Part shown: one piece after another, positions 18,888-30,655 of the stretch
How the letters are laid out: the number at the start of each line of letters is the position of its first letter
Numbering within the stretch: the stretch's first letter is position 1
Origin: Microcaldota archaeon
GTDB taxonomy: Archaea; Micrarchaeota; Micrarchaeia; Micrarchaeales; CABMGC01
Reading direction: 5' to 3'
Length of the DNA stretch: 64,000 nucleotides
Assembly: GCA_021797745.1 (NCBI GenBank)
Contig: JAJZZD010000006.1
Span: 1 to 64,000 of the forward strand
The notes under the pieces: model-generated
Told to the model about the DNA's origin: nothing
The model's database searches: none
Seen by the model: the letters and a program-made list of their open reading frames with translations, nothing else
Position numbers and translations under genes: made by a program

Positions 18888-19637
18888 TCAGCCCCATACG
18901 TCTGCCTTTATTCTGCCCTTCTCCACTCCCAGCGAGGAAATCGCTTCGCTTACAGCCTTCACGAAGCCAAGCGGGCCGCATACGTAGAAAATGCGATCCG
19001 CGTAATCTGCGATGTGTCTTTTTATCATATTTGCATCAACATGACCCTTTTCACCGTCCCAAGGTGCGGCATCACTGCCTTCATCGGGCCTCGTAACAGT
19101 AATGACTATCTTTGCACCTATGCTGCTTTCAAAGCCGGCCAGCTCGTCTTTTTTTATTATCTCATCAGGGTATTTGACGCTGTAAAGCAGTGCAACATCA
19201 GTGCCTGTCCTGAGCCTGTTTATGTACCTCAGCATAGACATGAAAGGCGCCAGGCCCGTGCCTCCGGCAATGAACACTACCTTCTTGTCAGTTTCTGGCT
19301 TGAATCTGAATTGGCCGTGTGGACCAACAATCAAATATTTATCGCCTGATTTCGATTCTAGGAAATGTGTAGTGTGGTTGTCGTGCACCTTCACAACGAA
19401 AAGCTCCATTTCCTGCGCTGCCGGGTCTGACGCAACAGAAAATGCCCTGGCAACGTATGTCTTTCCGGTCTGCGCGTCGAGCCCCGAAATCATTATGAAC
19501 ATGCCTGGCTCGAAATCCAGCGCATGCATGTCTTCAGGGACAAGTTTCACCAAAGCCACTTCTGGAGTTTCGCTAGAAACGCTCGACAAGATGTAAATCT
19601 TCTTCTCTATTTTCTGTGTTTTTATTTCCTGCGTCAC
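18888..19637 (-). CDS. FAD/NAD(P)-binding oxidoreductase (ferredoxin-NADP reductase-like)
   Basis: YVARAFSVAS, GPHGQFRFKPETDKKVVFIAGGTGLAPFMSMLRY, DRIFYVCGPLGFVKAV. Confidence 0.88.
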   Translation of the reverse strand: MTQEIKTQKIEKKIYILSSVSSETPEVALVKLVPEDMHALDFEPGMFIMISGLDAQTGKTYVARAFSVASDPAAQEMELFVVKVHDNHTTHFLESKSGDKYLIVGPHGQFRFKPETDKKVVFIAGGTGLAPFMSMLRYINRLRTGTDVALLYSVKYPDEIIKKDELAGFESSIGAKIVITVTRPDEGSDAAPWDGEKGHVDANMIKRHIADYADRIFYVCGPLGFVKAVSEAISSLGVEKGRIKADVWG

Positions 19638-19710
19638 ACTATCACAACTATCTTATCAATATATTCGGAGCATGCGACCCGTCGACAGGCGTCTGATATG
19701 AAAAACTTTT

Positions 19711-20052
19711 TTATTCGGGCTTGGCCCCTGTCGCATTCTCGATAGTACGTTCAAGCTTGTCCAAAAGCTTTATCACATCTTTAAGCTTAGGATTTATCCC
19801 GTATCCCAGGTCGTAACCGCGCTCGGTCCTGATGTGAGTCGGCTGGAGCACATTCATGTTGATCGAAAGAGCTCTCAGCGTTATAATCAGCGTTTTCCTA
19901 GTAAAGCTCTTTCCCAGTATTGCATAAAGCTCCCTCGTGGTCCTTGGCGATTTTTCCATAAGAAGCTTCAGCACAGCATAGTTCGGCCTGCTCATGAGTT
20001 TCCTCAGCAACCATATCTCATCGCTCCCCTTTTCACGCCTTGATGCAGCCAT
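19711..20052 (-). CDS. Winged-helix transcriptional regulator, divergent from the pilus operon
   Basis: Internal start MAASRREKGSDEIWLLRKLMSRPNYAVLKLLMEKSPRTTRELYAILGKSFTRKTLIITLRALSINM; HTH pattern. Confidence 0.7.
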   Translation of the reverse strand: MAASRREKGSDEIWLLRKLMSRPNYAVLKLLMEKSPRTTRELYAILGKSFTRKTLIITLRALSINMNVLQPTHIRTERGYDLGYGINPKLKDVIKLLDKLERTIENATGAKPE

Positions 20053-20177
20053 ATTTATATTTAAGAACATCAAATAATATAAAGGTATACTTTTCTTTAC
20101 CTGCATCGCAGCTCAAAACCAGCAAATCGCGCAGTATGAGGGAAAAGTATATTAATTTCATTGTAGTAAAATAAATT

Positions 20178-21737
20178 ATGTTATACTTAAGTAAATATAA
20201 AGATACTTTAGTAAAAAAGATATTTCACGGTACGAAGGCCCCTCTGCAGAGTTGCAGCGGTGACGGCTTAACAGCCTATTCAAAAATGGGTTTCTCAGTG
20301 CTTGACTGCCAAGCACAGGAAAAAATAGAAGAAATAAGCGGCATAGTGCCTAAAGCCGTATTCAGGGAAAGGAACGCATTCTTTTACGTAGTGGGCTCAA
20401 GAAGCCCAGCCATATCAAATCCAGAAATTAGTTTCATGCAGCGTGCCAAGGCCAAAGTTGCCAGCACACTTGCAAGTGGCAATGACGACATATTGCTTTC
20501 GCTAATGCCTAACGCTGTCGCGATTGCCAGCTCCGAACTGCTGAAGTGCACTGACGTGCAGCGGGCCCAGTACTTGTCATATTTTGTTGCACACGATACT
20601 GTAGGTTACGGACCGCTGAGCATTCTGCTCGAGGACAAACATAATCTCGAGGAGATAGAAGTCAATGCGCTGAGTGCACAGATAGCTGTTTATCATATCA
20701 GATATGGCAGATGCCTGACAAATCTCAGATTCAACTCAGAACAGGCATTCAAACACGATATAAACAGGTTCATCTACGATGCCGAAAAGGAGATAGGGCC
20801 AGATGCTCCTGTGATAGACACGCAAGTAGGCAATGCGAGGGTGCATGCTCAGATAGCACCTTATGCGTTGGGCGGCGCATCGGCTTCTATAAGGTTGCAG
20901 GGCAACAAATCGGCAAGCCTCGATTATCTTGTCAAAAAAGGCACATTAAGCTGCGACGCACTTGCATACTTGTGGATGTCACTTGATGCCGGGCTCAACA
21001 TCGTAATAGCCGGTTCGCCTGCAAGCGGCAAAACCACTGTGCTGAGTGCGCTGATGCAGCTCATTCCAAAATACCAAAAGATTGTCACTATCGAAGAAGA
21101 GGTCAACGAGCTCAAGATAGACATCGACGTGAACAACACCGTGGCTCTGTATGGCACAAAATCCCGCGAAAAAATAGGCGTGCGCGAGCAGGTCCAGAAC
21201 GCTTTGCGCATGCGTCCCCAGAGAGTTATAGTTGGCGAGGTAAGGGGTGACGAGACGAGAGAACTGTTCTCCGCCTCAAACCTCGGTGTGCAGTTCATGA
21301 CTACAATGCACAGCAACGAAGGTGGTGCCGACACAATAAAAAGGCTGCTGTTAAGCCCCATGTCAGTAGAGCCAAGCGCAATCGGATTCCTTGACATAGT
21401 GGTGTACATGCAGCAGACCGACATAACAAAGCGGGTCGTTTCGCATGTTTACGAGTACAAATGGCTTAGCCGCGCCGAGACACTAAACGGAACGCTTGAA
21501 GTGGGAAACGGCGACTCCGTTGAAATCTGCGAATCGGTTTCGAATGCCGAATTAATCAAGGCATATCTGATGTATTCGAAAGTAGCCGATGCATTCTCGA
21601 AGAAATACGAAATATCAAAGAAGCTGGCAGTGAAAGAGCTCGAGCGCAGGTCAGCTTTCATCAAGAAGCTGTGCGATGAATGCAAAACACAGCACGACGC
21701 CATTGCACGCATAAACGATTACTCATTCGGTTTTTAA
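20178..21737 (+). CDS. Type II/IV secretion-system (pilus) ATPase, TadA/VirB11/ArlI-like
   Basis: GSPASGKTTVLSALMQLIP (Walker A), VTIEEEVNELK, RMRPQRVIVGEVRGDETRELFSASNLGVQFMTTMHSN. Confidence 0.95.
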   Translation: MLYLSKYKDTLVKKIFHGTKAPLQSCSGDGLTAYSKMGFSVLDCQAQEKIEEISGIVPKAVFRERNAFFYVVGSRSPAISNPEISFMQRAKAKVASTLASGNDDILLSLMPNAVAIASSELLKCTDVQRAQYLSYFVAHDTVGYGPLSILLEDKHNLEEIEVNALSAQIAVYHIRYGRCLTNLRFNSEQAFKHDINRFIYDAEKEIGPDAPVIDTQVGNARVHAQIAPYALGGASASIRLQGNKSASLDYLVKKGTLSCDALAYLWMSLDAGLNIVIAGSPASGKTTVLSALMQLIPKYQKIVTIEEEVNELKIDIDVNNTVALYGTKSREKIGVREQVQNALRMRPQRVIVGEVRGDETRELFSASNLGVQFMTTMHSNEGGADTIKRLLLSPMSVEPSAIGFLDIVVYMQQTDITKRVVSHVYEYKWLSRAETLNGTLEVGNGDSVEICESVSNAELIKAYLMYSKVADAFSKKYEISKKLAVKELERRSAFIKKLCDECKTQHDAIARINDYSFGF

Positions 21738-22460
21738 ATGCAAATACTGCTAAATACGATTTCGCGCATATCAAAAAAGGCAACGCGCCCATTAACGCTA
21801 CTTTTGTGCGCGGCAGCTATTGATTTGGTTTTTGTCAGTTCCAATTCCCTGAGCCGTATTTATCTGGTCGCATTCCTGCCTGTATTCATTTTCTTTGCGT
21901 ATGCAATATTTCTGTTTTTGTCTCTGAGCCGCAGGATGCGCAGCCTGAAATTCTTGAACGAGGGCTATATGCAGACTCTGCGCAGGCTTCAATACTTGCG
22001 ATCCCGCGGATTTCCTCTTTTCAGGTCTCTTGAGAAAATCGCAAAATCAGAAACAGACAGCGCTGCGGTCAAAGCAGCGTTTGATTATGTTTCAAAGGGC
22101 AGCAAGCTTGGCGTACCTTTTTCAAAATGCGTAGAAAACAGTCAAATTGCCATAGGCCTGAAAACTACCGGAACAAAAATAGACAACGACGATGCAAATG
22201 TCGCCGCAATGTTAAAGGAGCAATCGTATGTCGATTCCAGGCGTGTTTCAAAAATAGAAATCTCGGTTCAAAAATTCGCCACTCTAAAGATGTTTGTGTC
22301 CACGATTCTCCCAAGCTTCTTCGTTTTCTTGTTTGTAGGCAGCTCTGTGATATCGGGCAGCGGTTTCGGACTAGAATTCCTTAGCATATCTCTTTTGATT
22401 TTCGTGCCGCTGGCTTTTTCTGCCGTAAGTTTTTTGCACGACAGGTGTATATATGCTTGA
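21738..22460 (+). CDS. Pilus membrane platform protein, N-terminal T2SSF-like half
   Basis: 240 aa; two N-terminal TMs, RRLQYLRSRGFPLFRSLEKIAKSE...GVPFSKCVE, two C-terminal TMs; starts directly after the ATPase stop. Confidence 0.72.
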   Translation: MQILLNTISRISKKATRPLTLLLCAAAIDLVFVSSNSLSRIYLVAFLPVFIFFAYAIFLFLSLSRRMRSLKFLNEGYMQTLRRLQYLRSRGFPLFRSLEKIAKSETDSAAVKAAFDYVSKGSKLGVPFSKCVENSQIAIGLKTTGTKIDNDDANVAAMLKEQSYVDSRRVSKIEISVQKFATLKMFVSTILPSFFVFLFVGSSVISGSGFGLEFLSISLLIFVPLAFSAVSFLHDRCIYA

Positions 22461-23097
22461 TTTCCTGAAAAATAAAAACTCGCCGTCGAAGGAGCAGCTT
22501 GCGGCATTGGCGCTTCAGATATCGAAAGCGTTTGAAGATACTGGGTCTGTTCGGCGCGCCGTCGCATGTATCAAGAGCTATTCTGGAGCGATGCCAGGCA
22601 TAAATGTCCTGATAAAAATAAATTCGCTCGGCTGCAATCCGGAGGGCTTTATTCCGGCTGAGCTGGGAGCTGACGAAAAAGAACTGTTTTTCATACTGAG
22701 CATGAATGCATACAACTATTCCAACCCTGTGCAATCGCTAAACATGTATTCAGAACAGATGGATGCCGAAGCGGAAATTTTAAAGAAAATAAGCACAAAG
22801 ACAGGCAGCTCAAACGCGCTTACTACTATGGGAATGACAATATTCCTGCCGTTATTCAGCGGCATAAGTGCCGGAATAATCGGCACCGGCTCGTTTTTCG
22901 TCGCATCTGGCGGCCACCAAGCAAACGGGTTCCTGCTAATAATGGCAGCATATGTATTCGCTATACTCTACCTCTCTGCTTCGTTTAAGAACTGCTTCAG
23001 GTCATCATTCCGGAATTTACTTTCAGTAATCCCGTATTTTCTCATATCAGTCGCAGTTATGCTCTCCACATATGCTTACCTGCCTTATATTCTGTAA
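22453..23097 (+). CDS. Pilus membrane platform protein, C-terminal T2SSF-like half
   Basis: 214 aa; SKEQLAALALQISKAFEDTGSVRRAVACIKSY...PVQSLNMYSEQMDAE then TMs; overlaps previous ORF by 8 nt. Confidence 0.7.
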   Translation: MLDFLKNKNSPSKEQLAALALQISKAFEDTGSVRRAVACIKSYSGAMPGINVLIKINSLGCNPEGFIPAELGADEKELFFILSMNAYNYSNPVQSLNMYSEQMDAEAEILKKISTKTGSSNALTTMGMTIFLPLFSGISAGIIGTGSFFVASGGHQANGFLLIMAAYVFAILYLSASFKNCFRSSFRNLLSVIPYFLISVAVMLSTYAYLPYIL

Positions 23098-23107
23098 GGT
23101 GAAAAAA

Positions 23108-23443
23108 ATGAGACAAAAAACAAAACAAAAAACAAATAGCGGCATCATAGACGCTGCCAAAAGCATATCGGGAAAGGCATTGAATGCACTGTCAAAGATA
23201 CTGCCTTTTGAGTTCAGCGCTGTTTCAGCCTTGGCATCGCTGGCAAAAGCTAGGAAGGCGCAGAGCTCGTTGGAATACATAATGATGATATCCGCGGCTA
23301 GTATAGTGATAGTGCTGGCTTTGGCAATGGTCCTATCTCTGAAGGGTGCCGCGATGCACAGCATAGCAATCAACGGGAGCAACGTGAGCGTTTCACAGGC
23401 GATTTCGCAGCAGCTCAACAGCCTGTCGAGCAACGCAATATGA
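23108..23443 (+). CDS. Class III-signal-peptide archaeal pilin
   Basis: KARKAQSSLEYIMMISAASIVIVLALAMVLSLKG: canonical QSSLEY processing motif followed by TM; long leader before the motif. Confidence 0.85.
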   Translation: MRQKTKQKTNSGIIDAAKSISGKALNALSKILPFEFSAVSALASLAKARKAQSSLEYIMMISAASIVIVLALAMVLSLKGAAMHSIAINGSNVSVSQAISQQLNSLSSNAI

Positions 23444-23470
23444 AACCGGCAAGCCGCGCAGAGTGACAAA

Positions 23471-23845
23471 ATGAAGGTCAGGAAGTTACAGCTTTCCCTT
23501 GAGCTGCTGATTTACATCGCGCTTGCGTCGGTTTCTGCAGCCTTTGCGCTCGCGGCTCTGCGCAATACGACGTCTTTCAGCGGCAACTTCATTTCATCGT
23601 ACAAGATTTCGCAGTTCGTAGACACGATTAACGGCTACATGTTGAACGGAAGCTACGCGACGATACGCATTTTCGTGCCTGCTGGGCTCTGCAACGCGAC
23701 AGTTCACGGAAATGTGCTGTCTACGAGACTTGGCGATTTTTATTTTAGCGAGCCGGTTGTAATCGCGCAAAAATTATGTCCCGACAACTCGTTCGAGCAG
23801 CTTTCAGTTTATTCGGACAACGGCAGCGCAGCCATAGGTACTTAG
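23471..23845 (+). CDS. Class III-signal pilin-like protein
   Basis: MKVRKLQLSLELLIYIALASVSAAFALAALRN (QLSLEL + TM). Confidence 0.75.
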   Translation: MKVRKLQLSLELLIYIALASVSAAFALAALRNTTSFSGNFISSYKISQFVDTINGYMLNGSYATIRIFVPAGLCNATVHGNVLSTRLGDFYFSEPVVIAQKLCPDNSFEQLSVYSDNGSAAIGT

Positions 23846-23863
23846 CGGCGTTCAGGTGAAACA

Positions 23864-24055
23864 ATGAAATTGCAGGCAAGTCTTGAAATCCTTTTCAGCA
23901 TGTTGCTATCTTTGCTCATTGCTGTCTTTCTGCTGCATGCGTATGCCTTAATTGCCAATAGCAACAGGGCCGCAAGTGTTTCGAGCTTAATCAGTGATGC
24001 CGCGAATTATACTGCGCAGTTCAAAAGCGCATGTCAAGACTGTAATGTGCAGTGA
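23864..24055 (+). CDS. Short class III-signal pilin-like protein
   Basis: MKLQASLEILFSMLLSLLIAVFLLHAYALIA (QASLEI + TM), C-terminal CQDC. Confidence 0.72.
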   Translation: MKLQASLEILFSMLLSLLIAVFLLHAYALIANSNRAASVSSLISDAANYTAQFKSACQDCNVQ

Positions 24056-24080
24056 TGTTATATGCAATTTGATGGTTTGA

Positions 24081-24455
24081 ATGGCGAAACTTATGCTCAT
24101 ATCCCTTGACTTGCTGCTTGCACTGCCAGTTGCCGCAGTGTCATCACTTCTGCTGTTCAGTATAATCGAAAGCTCAGGCGCGTACATTTACGGCACTGCC
24201 AATTACCAGACTAAGCTCCTGCATTTGTATTCAAGCTCTCAGGCAGTAGCCAGCATGCTTTGCAATGCGAATCTCAGCTACGGAAATGCGTCGCGCGCAG
24301 TAAGCAGCTATTACAATTCAGGCGTAATTTCCCGGCTCGCCTTCGCGAACAGTTTTTCCTATTGTACTGATCGGCTTACGCTGTGCCGGTTTGTGGTCAT
24401 ATCAGGGAAAAATTACATTTTGGTGACCTACTATGAAAATGCAAACATCTCTTGA
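24081..24455 (+). CDS. Pilin-like minor protein
   Basis: MAKLMLISLDLLLALPVAAVSSLLLFSIIESSG (LISLDL + TM); overlaps next ORF by 23 nt. Confidence 0.65.
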   Translation: MAKLMLISLDLLLALPVAAVSSLLLFSIIESSGAYIYGTANYQTKLLHLYSSSQAVASMLCNANLSYGNASRAVSSYYNSGVISRLAFANSFSYCTDRLTLCRFVVISGKNYILVTYYENANIS

Positions 24456-25725
24456 ATTTCTTTTGATTCTTGGTGCGCTTTCGGCACTGAGCCTAAGTGT
24501 CATTTCCCTGTATGGCAAAACAGTTTTCTCCCAGAGCAGCCAAATATCCAATTCTTTATCGGCAGTCGCTTCCCACACCAACATCTCTTACAGCAATATG
24601 CTTAACCAGCAGACAGACGCGTATCTGTCGATGCCAGTCAACTCCATATTGGGTCAGGGCAGCGATTTGCAGATTGTAGTGTCTGGCTGCAGCAGCGGAA
24701 CTGCAGAAATAAATGTGAAATCCCAATCGCTGTTTTTTGCGGAGAAAAACGCAACTGTGGAAATAAAAGGCATTGGAGTGGAATCGCTCCAGTTCACTCC
24801 TGAGATGCCCGGTATTAACGAAGCCACTGTTTCGTTGAATATTACATGCGGCAATTACACTATGTCTAAATCATATTCACTGTCGACTTTTTCAACGTCA
24901 AAATCCTCTGCGTACAACGTTACTGGTTTAAGCGCACTCCTGGCGGCTAGCAACCAATCGATATTGTATGACAGCAATCCGCCAGAAAACGTGATAACTC
25001 TGAGTTCGCAGACGCACTGCACACTTGTCAACTTCTACTATAGACCGCTGGGTATAGCAGCGCAATGCGGCACGGCAAACGCATGGGAGTACGAAACCAG
25101 CGACATGAACTGCATAAACACCGCCTACGGCTCGTATACGCAAACCACTTGCATTTATCCGCACGACACCAGTTACTCGCTCATTTCACCAGATGCACAG
25201 GAACCACACTACCTGTTTAACGTTTCGTTGCTTGTCGGCATGCCATTGGGCGAAATTCGCTCAAACCTCAGCAGTGCAAAAACAGAAGCTCCTGCTCTGT
25301 TGAATGGTGTTCCCGTGGGAACTGCGAAAATAAGCAGCGTCAGTTCTGAAAACCAAGCATCTGGCCTTGTTGTGCTAGTAAACGTAAGCACATACAATTC
25401 AGTAAGCGCCAGCGTTTATGACGAATATACCCGTGCCGTTGGCAATCTCTACAGCACTCTTGGTTATTATAACACAACTCTTCAGTATTCAACGCAGATA
25501 GCTCAGGCAATTTATTCATACAACACAGCATACGGCCTTCTGGTCAACTCGAGCACAGGCGGCATAAACGGAAGCTGTAACGTCACATTATCCGGTTTCA
25601 CTTGCAAGCCTGCCCAACTTTCATACGTGATAAACCTTTATCTGTATGGCAATTTTTCTAAGAGCAGCGGCATTCAAAACCAGACGCTGGAATATCAAAC
25701 TTCAGAAATAAATTTAGTGACTTGA
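24433..25725 (+). CDS. Large class III-signal pilin-like surface protein (430 aa)
   Basis: MKMQTSLEFLLILGALSALSLSVISLYG (QTSLEF + TM), long Ser/Asn/Tyr-rich exodomain with multiple Cys and N-x-S/T sites. Confidence 0.78.
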   Translation: MKMQTSLEFLLILGALSALSLSVISLYGKTVFSQSSQISNSLSAVASHTNISYSNMLNQQTDAYLSMPVNSILGQGSDLQIVVSGCSSGTAEINVKSQSLFFAEKNATVEIKGIGVESLQFTPEMPGINEATVSLNITCGNYTMSKSYSLSTFSTSKSSAYNVTGLSALLAASNQSILYDSNPPENVITLSSQTHCTLVNFYYRPLGIAAQCGTANAWEYETSDMNCINTAYGSYTQTTCIYPHDTSYSLISPDAQEPHYLFNVSLLVGMPLGEIRSNLSSAKTEAPALLNGVPVGTAKISSVSSENQASGLVVLVNVSTYNSVSASVYDEYTRAVGNLYSTLGYYNTTLQYSTQIAQAIYSYNTAYGLLVNSSTGGINGSCNVTLSGFTCKPAQLSYVINLYLYGNFSKSSGIQNQTLEYQTSEINLVT

Positions 25726-25732
25726 TGAGACA

Positions 25733-26104
25733 ATGAACGCACAATTTGCCACAATCGAGGCCATTTTGGCATTTTTAGTTGTTCTTACTGCAGTGACATT
25801 CATATCGCTGTCACAGTCTCTGTTCAATTCGCAAGTTTACAACGCAAAGTCCAATCTTTCCGAGGCAATTGCACTTTACGACCTCAGCAACGAAATTCTG
25901 AAAAACTCAACAACTGGGTTATGCATTTCGTCGATCAACACAAACGCTAGTTGCGCATATGCCATTACTAAAATTTATCAAGAAATTTACGGCGTAAATA
26001 TTGAAATATATTCAAAGGGCGTCACTGTAGGCAATGCAGAAGCCGGCAGGACCGTATGCATGCTGGCTAAAGGCAATGTTATATGCATAACTTCTGGTGA
26101 GTGA
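25733..26104 (+). CDS. Pilin-like membrane-anchored protein
   Basis: MNAQFATIEAILAFLVVLTAVTFISLSQSLF; same operon and topology. Confidence 0.62.
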   Translation: MNAQFATIEAILAFLVVLTAVTFISLSQSLFNSQVYNAKSNLSEAIALYDLSNEILKNSTTGLCISSINTNASCAYAITKIYQEIYGVNIEIYSKGVTVGNAEAGRTVCMLAKGNVICITSGE

Positions 26105-26389
26105 ATGTCGTTTTTCGGGTTGTTTTTGACTTCAGTGTCTTTTATTACGTTATTGTACTTCGCAACATACGGCAGCAACCTGCATAACGCGGGTGCACTG
26201 TCTGCCGAGTATGGAAAAAGCAGCGCGTACGTGCAGCTCAGCACCTATCAAAACATCGCCAGTTTCGGGATATCTGCAAGTGGCATTGCAATGGCTGAAA
26301 ATGTCACAGGCATAAACATATCCGAATACGGAAGTATGTATCTGATAAGGTCGCAGCTGGGAAACTCGTATGCGATTTTTTCAAACTAG
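26105..26389 (+). CDS. Small pilus-operon membrane-anchored protein
   Basis: 94 aa; ATG directly abuts previous stop; single N-terminal TM. Confidence 0.6.
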   Translation: MSFFGLFLTSVSFITLLYFATYGSNLHNAGALSAEYGKSSAYVQLSTYQNIASFGISASGIAMAENVTGINISEYGSMYLIRSQLGNSYAIFSN

Positions 26390-26513
26390 CTTGTTTTTCC
26401 AACACGCTCACGCACGTGACCGGGCAGGGCAGGATTGCCGCCAATTTCAAGCTGCAAAAGGTATTAAATACATTTTTGCATAATATCCTTTGCATTCTTA
26501 ATTCATGTGGTAA

Positions 26514-28901
<2,388 letters not shown>

Positions 28902-28982
28902 ATCGGCAGAGCTCAGGGAAACTTATTTATTTACGTAAAATACAATGACAATGTCATTTCAAACGCTTATTTGGTGAATTTG

Positions 28983-29384
28983 ATGAAACTGGTGTATTCT
29001 GATAAAAAGACAGGGCTCACTGCGCAGGCAGAAATTCCTAAGGATAGAGAGTCTATTTTGATGGGAAAGATAATCGGAGATATAATCGACGGCTCGATAG
29101 CTGGGCTGGATGCCTACAAGCTTCAGATAACAGGTCTGAGCGATAAGACCGGCGCCCCGTCCAGGAAGGCGATAGATGGCAGCAGGAAGTCCTTCTCGCT
29201 GCTAGGTGGAGGCGTAGGAATAAGGAACGCCAAAAAGGGCTACCGCGCAAGGCGGTTGGTCAGGGGAAATGCAATATCTGCGGATACAGAGCAGGTAAAC
29301 GCCGTAATAACAGAGTACGGCACAAAGCCAGCGGCAGATATTTTCCCTAAGAAAGAAAAAGCAGAGAAAACAGAGAAAAAGTGA
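28983..29384 (+). CDS. rps6e: Ribosomal protein eS6
   Basis: MGKIIGDIIDGSIAGLDAYKLQITGLSDKTGAPSRKAIDGSRKSFSLLGGGVG..KKGYRARRLVRGN. Confidence 0.94.
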   Translation: MKLVYSDKKTGLTAQAEIPKDRESILMGKIIGDIIDGSIAGLDAYKLQITGLSDKTGAPSRKAIDGSRKSFSLLGGGVGIRNAKKGYRARRLVRGNAISADTEQVNAVITEYGTKPAADIFPKKEKAEKTEKK

Positions 29385-29433
29385 AGTCCGAAATTTATTA
29401 ACTCTCACACTTGCAGATTAATCGAATGGTTCG

Positions 29434-30648
29434 ATGAGCATCTCAAAACAAAGCCAGCTTAACATAGGTACATTGGGTCACGTGGACCATGGCAAAACCA
29501 CGCTCACTAACGCGATAACGCACGTTTGGACTGATGTGCACAGCGAAAGCGTGAAAAGAAGCATGACCATAAAGCTCGGCTATGCCGACGCTGTAATAGG
29601 CATTTGCGGAGACCCAGACGAAATAAGCTCATACACGACCGACGCCAAATGCGCAGACGGTAAGGAGGTAAAACCGGTTCTGCGCATTTCCCTGCTTGAC
29701 GCGCCAGGCCACGAAACGCTAATGACGACTGCAATAGCAGGTTCGAGCATAATAGACGCGGTTCTTTTTGTAATATCGGCAAGCGAGCCGTGCCCGATGC
29801 CACAAACAAAAGAGCATTTGATGATAATAAACGCACTCGGCATAAAGAACGTGATAATCGCGCAGACAAAAGTGGATGTCGTAGGAAAGGAAGGCGCAAA
29901 AAAGCACTATGCGCAGATAAAGCAGTTCATAAAAGGAAGCAGCATAGAGAACTGCAGGATAATACCGGTAATGGCAAACAAAGGGATAAATGTCGATGCG
30001 CTGCTTATGGAGATAACGAAGATCGAGCTGCCTAAACGCGACTTGCAGGCAGACCCAATAATGTACATAGCACGCTCTTTCGACGTGAACAGGCCGGGAA
30101 CGGGGATAGACGGGCTTAACGGTGGCGTTCTTGGCGGCTCTGTTGTGCGCGGCAATTTCAAGGTCGGAGATGAAATAGAGATAAGGCCAGGGATTTACAC
30201 GCAGAAGCAGAAAAAGGAGCAGAGCGACCCAATAATAACAAAAATAATTTCGATATCAACTAGGGACGAAAAGATCGAAGCCGCAATTCCGGGCGGTTTG
30301 ATAGCAATAGGAACAGACATAGACCCGGCTTACACGAAAGCCGACGCGCTCGTCGGCCAGATAATAGGTAAGGTCGGCAGGCTGCCGGATGTTCTGAACA
30401 GCATTACTATAAACTACACATCCCTGAACAGGGAGGACTTGCCAAAACAGGCTTTCAAGGCCGGGGAGCCGCTTCTTCTCGGCATAGGCACCGGCACAGT
30501 GATAGGATACGTAAAGGCAGCCAAAAAGAACACGCTCGAGCTTGAGCTGAGACACCCCGCATGCGTCGACAAACAGGCAAAGATATCTGTGCTCCGCACA
30601 TTCAGCCAGAGATGGAGACTTTCAGGATATGGCACCCTCGCGAATTAA
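29434..30648 (+). CDS. Translation initiation factor aIF2 subunit gamma
   Basis: LNIGTLGHVDHGKTTLTNAIT, LLDAPGHETLMTTAIAGSSIIDAVLFVISA, IIAQTKVDVV. Confidence 0.96.
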   Translation: MSISKQSQLNIGTLGHVDHGKTTLTNAITHVWTDVHSESVKRSMTIKLGYADAVIGICGDPDEISSYTTDAKCADGKEVKPVLRISLLDAPGHETLMTTAIAGSSIIDAVLFVISASEPCPMPQTKEHLMIINALGIKNVIIAQTKVDVVGKEGAKKHYAQIKQFIKGSSIENCRIIPVMANKGINVDALLMEITKIELPKRDLQADPIMYIARSFDVNRPGTGIDGLNGGVLGGSVVRGNFKVGDEIEIRPGIYTQKQKKEQSDPIITKIISISTRDEKIEAAIPGGLIAIGTDIDPAYTKADALVGQIIGKVGRLPDVLNSITINYTSLNREDLPKQAFKAGEPLLLGIGTGTVIGYVKAAKKNTLELELRHPACVDKQAKISVLRTFSQRWRLSGYGTLAN

Positions 30649-30655
30649 TCGGCGA

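Noticed and set aside
23108-23443. Long N-terminal extension of the major pilin as a separate fused domain
   Set aside because: About 55 residues of low-complexity basic/amphipathic sequence before QSSLEY could simply be a misassigned start; not enough evidence for a domain
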